Source of the DNA: Rahnella aceris
GTDB lineage: Bacteria > Pseudomonadota > Gammaproteobacteria > Enterobacterales > Enterobacteriaceae
Length of the DNA stretch: 64,000 nt
Assembly (NCBI RefSeq): GCF_011684115.1
Contig: NZ_JAADJV010000007.1
Span: forward strand, 62,001 to 126,000
Direction of reading: 5' to 3'
A model generated the notes under the pieces. The model was not told the origin of the DNA, made no database searches, and saw nothing but the letters and a program-made list of their open reading frames with translations. Shown here piece after piece: positions 59,680 through 64,000 of this stretch. The first letter of the stretch is position 1. Each line of letters starts with the position of its first letter. Position numbers and translations under genes: made by a program.

Positions 59680-61942
59680 CCTGGATCTCCTTTGACAGCT
59701 CAACAAAGAACGCGCTGTATCCCGCCACCCTGACGACCAGCCCCGCAAAATCCTGTGGACGTTTTTGCGCTTCGCGAAGCTGCTCAGCATTCACCACGTT
59801 GAACTGCACATGCTGCAACTTCAGACGGGTGAACGCGCCGAGGAAATCGGCCAGTTTATTCAGCCCCTGCTGGCCTTCAAGCGTTGATGGCGTGAACTTC
59901 ACATTCAGCAGCGTACCGTTGGAGAGCAGTGTATTGTCGAGTTTACTGACGGATTTCAGTACCGCCGTTGGCCCCTGATGATCCTGGCCCAACATTGGCG
60001 AAAGTCCGCCATCTGCCAGTTGTTCACCGGCAAAACGGCCATCCGGCGTTGCGCCGACTACCGCACCTAAAGGTACGTGTGCGGAAACGGTATAAGAACC
60101 CGGCGTAAACTGACCACCGCGTGGATTACGATACTGCTCGACTTCCTTACAGTAAAAACGCAGCAAATCTGCACTGATCAAATCGACTTCATCAATGTCG
60201 TTGCCATACTTCTCAAAGCGGTTGATCAGGCGGGCGCGAATGGCGCGGCCTTCCTCGCTGGCAAAATTCTCTTTCAGCGAAGCCAGTAATTCATCAAAGG
60301 TCAGGCGTTGCTGATCAAACACCATGCCTTTCAGCGCATACAGGGAATCGCTGAGGTTGGCGATGCCGATACCCTGAACACCGGAAAAATTATAACGTGC
60401 GCCGCCAGCGGTAATGTCTTTGCCGCTGTCCAGACAACCTGTAATAAAGGAGGACAGCAGCGGAACCGGTGCCCAGTCGCGGTGGCCGATATCACAGATA
60501 TTGCTGCCCTGCGCCATCAGCCTGACGTAATGGCTGATTTTCCGGCGGATCTGTTCCACCAGCTCAGGATAAGTAATCGCGGTGTTTCCTTCATTTTCAT
60601 GCAGCGTCAGTTCCATGACTTTCAACAGGTTAAACATGGCAATATCATGCAGCCCGTAGGTTTTGCCAGGGATGGATAATTCCACGCAGCCTACTACCGC
60701 ATAATCCCGCGCATCCTCAAGGCGCACGCCACGATTGAGAAATGCCGGAACCACCACTTCATCATTAAAGATTTGTGGAATGCCGGTGCCGAGGCGGATT
60801 GTTTCGGCGGTTTTCAGCAGGAACGGGCGGTCGATCAGTTCATTGACTCTCACGCCAAGGTTAGGCTGTGGCAGACAAATACTCTGATAGGCATCCAGGC
60901 ACAGGAACGACAACACATTGACGGCGCTGCGTCCGGTGTCGGTCAGACCGCCGAGTAAAATGGTGTAACCCGTCGGGAATCCGGCGAAGTAACGTGCGCT
61001 GGACGACGAACGCAGCAGCACGATGTCGTTGCATTTCACCCACAGGCTTTCCAGCAGTTCTTTAAGAAACGCCGGGGATTCGCCGTGGGACAGCGAGTGC
61101 TGATAGAACGGCAGCATGTACTGATCGAAGCGCCCGAGGGACAGCGAACTGGCATTGGATTCGTATTGCAAAATGATATTCATATACCAGAACAGCTGGC
61201 AGGCCTGATAGAAATCCTGTGGCTTATGGCCGGAAATATATCGCGAAATGCGGGCAATACGCGCCAGTTCTTGTTTTCTTGAGTTGTCCTGACAGGCTTC
61301 TGCTAACTCTTCTGCCAGCGCGGCGTAGCGCAAAATATGCCGCTGTGCTGCCTGCAGTGTCATCAGCGCTGCCTGATAAAAGGCATTATCCGGTGCGCCG
61401 GCAACGTGTTGCTGAAGTTCTGAAACTAAGCTATCCAGGCCCGAATTCAGCAGACGGGGATAATCGATAATGATGTGCCCCTGACCTTTGTCAGTCTGGT
61501 TGATACTGAAAATCTGCGTCTGAGTGGCCGCTTTCACTTCTTCCGGCATCTGGCTGTTAATGAAATCCTTCATCGAATGCGATTCCCAGTAAGGGAAAAG
61601 CTGCCTGCGGTAAATCTGTTTATCCTGCTCAGAAATGTTGAAACGGTCCTGCGGACGGGTGGGAAACGTGTCCAGCTCTTTCAGCAGCCAGCAGGGGTCC
61701 ATTTCAGGGGAGATGATCCCCGCACGTGGTTTGACCGTACGGTTACCGACAATCAGCTCGTCTTCACGCAAGGCAATCTCAATGTTATCCAGAATGTATG
61801 CCGTGGCTTTCGCGCGGCGCAAAAGCGTGGGTTCGCCTTCTGTGCTGCGGTGACTTTCGGTATACAGCAGGGCACGTTCCAGCGAGATTTCACGCGGGCT
61901 GGCGAAAAGTGCGGCTTTAAGACGTTCTGTGCGGGAAGTCAT
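59645..61942 (-). CDS. pflD: Glycyl-radical enzyme PflD
   Basis: 765 residues from ATG 61942 (AAGGAG upstream; a start at 62014 would run into frwB). Closely matches E. coli PflD. The active-site Cys is in VVGCVELS (about 418) and the radical Gly in RVAGYS near the C-terminus (about 740). Once annotated as a formate acetyltransferase. My recollection is that recent work assigns PflD to anaerobic cleavage of 1,5-anhydroglucitol-6-phosphate, which would fit a PTS plus ptsA context. I cannot verify the activity here. Confidence 0.94.
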   Translation of the reverse strand: MTSRTERLKAALFASPREISLERALLYTESHRSTEGEPTLLRRAKATAYILDNIEIALREDELIVGNRTVKPRAGIISPEMDPCWLLKELDTFPTRPQDRFNISEQDKQIYRRQLFPYWESHSMKDFINSQMPEEVKAATQTQIFSINQTDKGQGHIIIDYPRLLNSGLDSLVSELQQHVAGAPDNAFYQAALMTLQAAQRHILRYAALAEELAEACQDNSRKQELARIARISRYISGHKPQDFYQACQLFWYMNIILQYESNASSLSLGRFDQYMLPFYQHSLSHGESPAFLKELLESLWVKCNDIVLLRSSSSARYFAGFPTGYTILLGGLTDTGRSAVNVLSFLCLDAYQSICLPQPNLGVRVNELIDRPFLLKTAETIRLGTGIPQIFNDEVVVPAFLNRGVRLEDARDYAVVGCVELSIPGKTYGLHDIAMFNLLKVMELTLHENEGNTAITYPELVEQIRRKISHYVRLMAQGSNICDIGHRDWAPVPLLSSFITGCLDSGKDITAGGARYNFSGVQGIGIANLSDSLYALKGMVFDQQRLTFDELLASLKENFASEEGRAIRARLINRFEKYGNDIDEVDLISADLLRFYCKEVEQYRNPRGGQFTPGSYTVSAHVPLGAVVGATPDGRFAGEQLADGGLSPMLGQDHQGPTAVLKSVSKLDNTLLSNGTLLNVKFTPSTLEGQQGLNKLADFLGAFTRLKLQHVQFNVVNAEQLREAQKRPQDFAGLVVRVAGYSAFFVELSKEIQDDIIGRTAHQL

Positions 61943-61958
61943 CTCGTTCTCCTTGGGA

Positions 61959-62288
61959 TCAATCCGTGACAGCAGCTTTGGCGAGATGCGCTGCGATTTT
62001 TTCCATGATGGCATCTGCGCGTTTTACGGCATCGCTGATGGCCACGCGCACCGTCACTTTGCCTTTGAAACGCTCTTCCTGTTTGATACCGATGTCTTTG
62101 GTCAGGATCACGATGTCGGCGGCCGCCACATCTTCCGGCGTCAGTTCGTTTTCCAGACCGATTGAACCCTGCGTTTCAACTTTGCATTCCCAGCCTTTAG
62201 CTTTTGCCGCACGTTCAATCGCTTCAGCCGCCATATAAGTATGAGCAACACCGGACGGGCACGCGGTGACAGCAATAATGTGAGTCAT
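61959..62288 (-). CDS. frwB: PTS fructose-like EIIB component FrwB
   Basis: 109 residues; phospho-accepting Cys10 in TACPSGVAHTYM. It passes phosphate from the ptsA-encoded multiphosphoryl protein to substrate at FrwC. 16 bp separates it from pflD and 17 bp from frwC. Confidence 0.94.
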   Translation of the reverse strand: MTHIIAVTACPSGVAHTYMAAEAIERAAKAKGWECKVETQGSIGLENELTPEDVAAADIVILTKDIGIKQEERFKGKVTVRVAISDAVKRADAIMEKIAAHLAKAAVTD

Positions 62289-62305
62289 GATGTTTTCCTT
62301 TGGGT

Positions 62306-63385
62306 TCAGTTAATTTCGAAGTCCAGATCAAGGTCAGATTCCTGACGCGTTTTTGCCGACTGCTTTTTGGCGGCCAGATATTTCAGCGTGTTGACGCACA
62401 GTGCAGTGACAACCATGCCGACCAGCAGCGCGCCGATATACCCCAGTTTTCCCTGCACGACCGGCAGTACAATCAGCCCGCCCCAGCCGGCATAGCATTG
62501 CGCGCCAACCAGGGCGGCAGTCACCGCCGCACAAGCAGAACCGAACATGATGGAAGGAATGACACGCAACGGATCAGCGGCGGCAAAAGGTATGGCGCCT
62601 TCGGTGATACCGACACAGCCCATCAGCATGGCGGCTTTGCCCGCTTCGCGCTCTTCGGTGGAATAGTATTTACGGCCAATCAGCGTGGCAAAGCCCAGCC
62701 CCAGCGGCGGTGTCGCGATAGCCACGGCGGCAATCGCCACCACGGTATACACGCCCTGTGCCACGCAAATCAGCATGAAAGCGTAGGCCACTTTATTAAC
62801 AGGCCCGCCCATGTCGAAGGCCAGCATCAGTCCCATGATGATGGCGAGCACAATAATGCTGCCCTGCTGCATGCCTTGTAGCCAGTGAGTCAGGGAGGTG
62901 GTCAACAAACCAACCGGTTCGCCCAGTCCCCACATCATGACCCCCGCAGTCAGCAGGGTGCCGATAATCGGGATCACGAAGATCGGCATCACCGAGCGCA
63001 GGATCTTCGGTACGCGGATCTTCTTAAGATAGAAAACGATAATGCCGCCCAGCAAACCGGCGATGATCGCGCCAAAAAATCCTGCGCCGAATGAGGCGCC
63101 GACCCAGGCGCCGATTGCCGAAGGGGCGAGCGCGGAACGGTCAGAGATGGAATAACCGATATAAGCCGCCAGAAAAGGCACCATCAGGGTTAAACCGGCG
63201 ACGCCGATATCAAATAACTTTTTCAGGTTCGGATCGGTTGCCGCGTCCGGTACGGCACCTTTGCCATACAGCATCACCGAGACCGCCAGCAAAATGCCAC
63301 CCGCGACCACAAAGGGGATCATATGAGACACGCCAGTCATCAGATGCTGGCGGGTATTTTTTAGAATATTGAGTAAGTCTTTCAT
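62306..63385 (-). CDS. frwC: PTS fructose-like EIIC permease FrwC
   Basis: 359 residues from ATG 63385 (MKDLLNILKNTRQHLMTG), the length of E. coli FrwC; an in-frame ATG four codons earlier is possible. About nine membrane segments, with the conserved EIIC motifs MGGPVNKVAYAFM and GITEGAIPFA (substrate site). First gene of the frwC-frwB-pflD-pflC-frwD order. Confidence 0.95.
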   Translation of the reverse strand: MKDLLNILKNTRQHLMTGVSHMIPFVVAGGILLAVSVMLYGKGAVPDAATDPNLKKLFDIGVAGLTLMVPFLAAYIGYSISDRSALAPSAIGAWVGASFGAGFFGAIIAGLLGGIIVFYLKKIRVPKILRSVMPIFVIPIIGTLLTAGVMMWGLGEPVGLLTTSLTHWLQGMQQGSIIVLAIIMGLMLAFDMGGPVNKVAYAFMLICVAQGVYTVVAIAAVAIATPPLGLGFATLIGRKYYSTEEREAGKAAMLMGCVGITEGAIPFAAADPLRVIPSIMFGSACAAVTAALVGAQCYAGWGGLIVLPVVQGKLGYIGALLVGMVVTALCVNTLKYLAAKKQSAKTRQESDLDLDFEIN

Positions 63386-63751
63386 GATGAACTCCACGAA
63401 AACCGGTGTCGGGCTGAAAATCGCAAATATCAGGGTTTCATTTCAAAAACCGCAGATACAGAAAGGCTATCGACCTCAACAATAGGCTGCTGGCTGTGGC
63501 GCTCATAGTGGACAAATTTGTGTTTTACTGGACTTTTGTAATGTCCTCACAAAAATGCGAGCCGGTTCAAATAACCCGAGACAATACGCGGTTTAGTGAC
63601 GGTAGTGGCGCGTGAGCTGGCTCGCAAAAAACGATACACATTACATTTATCCAGTGTTTGTCATTTTTGTCTGGTAGCTATCGGATCCGCCTGACTCTTA
63701 TGCTGCAAGGAGCCGGTGCATTACACCGGAATTTGTGATGAGGATTCAGAA
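63386..63751. promoter_or_regulatory. Divergent frwC/ptsA control region
   Basis: 366 bp without a gene. An inverted repeat TTTTGT-N9-ACAAAA lies at 63534-63554, weakly CRP-like but one base short. A CCGGTG-N5-CACCGG hairpin at 63713-63729 lies 23 bp before the ptsA ATG and could affect its translation. The promoters for both sides must lie here; no clear -35/-10 pair stands out. Confidence 0.45.
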
Positions 63752-64000
63752 ATGGCCAAGAAGTTGAGCTTCACCTGCATGTTGGTAAATGGTGTTCACG
63801 CCCGCCCGGCCAGCCATATTGAAACGCTGTGCAACAGTTTCGGGTCTGTATTTAAGTGGCACAATGGGCGTACTGACCGCATTGCAGATGGTAAAAGTGT
63901 CCTTTCACTGATTGGTGCCGATATTCTGTTTAACGATGAATGTCACGTGACCATTGAAGGGAATGACGAAGATGCTGCGCATGCTGCGCTGGCACATTTC
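63752..64000 (+). CDS. ptsA: Multiphosphoryl PTS protein (HPr-EI-EIIA fusion), N-terminal part
   Basis: The first 83 codons, cut by the window end. HPr domain with the phospho-His motif NGVHARPASH (about 13-22; His16). E. coli ptsA begins in the same way and lies divergent to frwC. The full protein is expected to fuse HPr, enzyme I and a fructose-type EIIA, giving the frw system its own phosphate relay. Confidence 0.9.
   Translation, partial: MAKKLSFTCMLVNGVHARPASHIETLCNSFGSVFKWHNGRTDRIADGKSVLSLIGADILFNDECHVTIEGNDEDAAHAALAHF

Noticed and set aside
63534..63554. CRP site between frwC and ptsA.
   Set aside because: TGTAA and TCACA are spaced by 5 instead of 6 bases and the left half has a mismatch; kept only as an inverted repeat.

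Overview
The window is chromosomal DNA of an Enterobacterales bacterium, most likely from the Yersiniaceae side of the order (Rahnella/Serratia/Ewingella-like). Almost every housekeeping gene has a clear E. coli counterpart at the expected length: pldB, yigL, glpT, dcrB, yhhQ, tusA, zntA, rsmD, ftsYEX, rpoH, panM, liv, ugp, metR/metE and frw/pfl. The family-level placement is inference. No tRNA, rRNA, CRISPR array or insertion sequence was seen.

Layout. (1) 1-2.3 kb: rhtB (partial), pldB, yigL. (2) 2.3-14.8 kb, read right to left: a contact-dependent inhibition locus with cdiB, a 2858-residue cdiA and a small membrane immunity gene, followed by an 'orphan' toxin-end/immunity pair and a decayed cdiA fragment. 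(3) 14.9-25.3 kb: a divergent sugar cluster. The leftward operon encodes a lipoprotein binding protein, two permeases, a GH13 glycosidase, a GH130 mannoside-active enzyme and a DUF1861-like protein. The rightward operon encodes a LacI-type regulator, a phosphomannomutase and the ABC ATPase. Together they suggest uptake and phosphorolysis of a mannose-containing oligosaccharide. (4) 25.3-37.6 kb: glpT, dcrB, yhhQ (with a preQ1-type riboswitch candidate), tusA, zntA, yhhN, yhhL, rsmD, ftsY-ftsE-ftsX, rpoH. (5) 37.6-51.7 kb: panM, livKHMGF, an aminotransferase, a small orphan T6SS islet (candidate effector, candidate immunity, Hcp), and the ugpBAECQ operon behind a Pho box. (6) 51.7-57.3 kb: an unknown lipoprotein, yhhA, yigM, metR/metE. 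(7) 57.5-64 kb: an AraC-type regulator, frwD-pflC-pflD-frwB-frwC and the divergent start of ptsA.

Two separate contact-dependent weapons, CDI at 2.3-14.8 kb and the Hcp islet at 45-46.4 kb, both carry small hydrophobic partner proteins. This suggests that both target the inner membrane. The two CDI toxin ends look like diverged members of one family. Other points to revisit are the mannoside cluster, the riboswitch candidate, and a near-identical 100-bp hairpin repeat found between the binding-protein and permease genes of both the liv and ugp operons.

Compared with E. coli K-12 as I know it, yigL and yigM-metR-metE are neighbours there. Here about 51 kb separates them, including a block (dcrB to yhhA) that lies elsewhere in E. 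coli but keeps its internal order.
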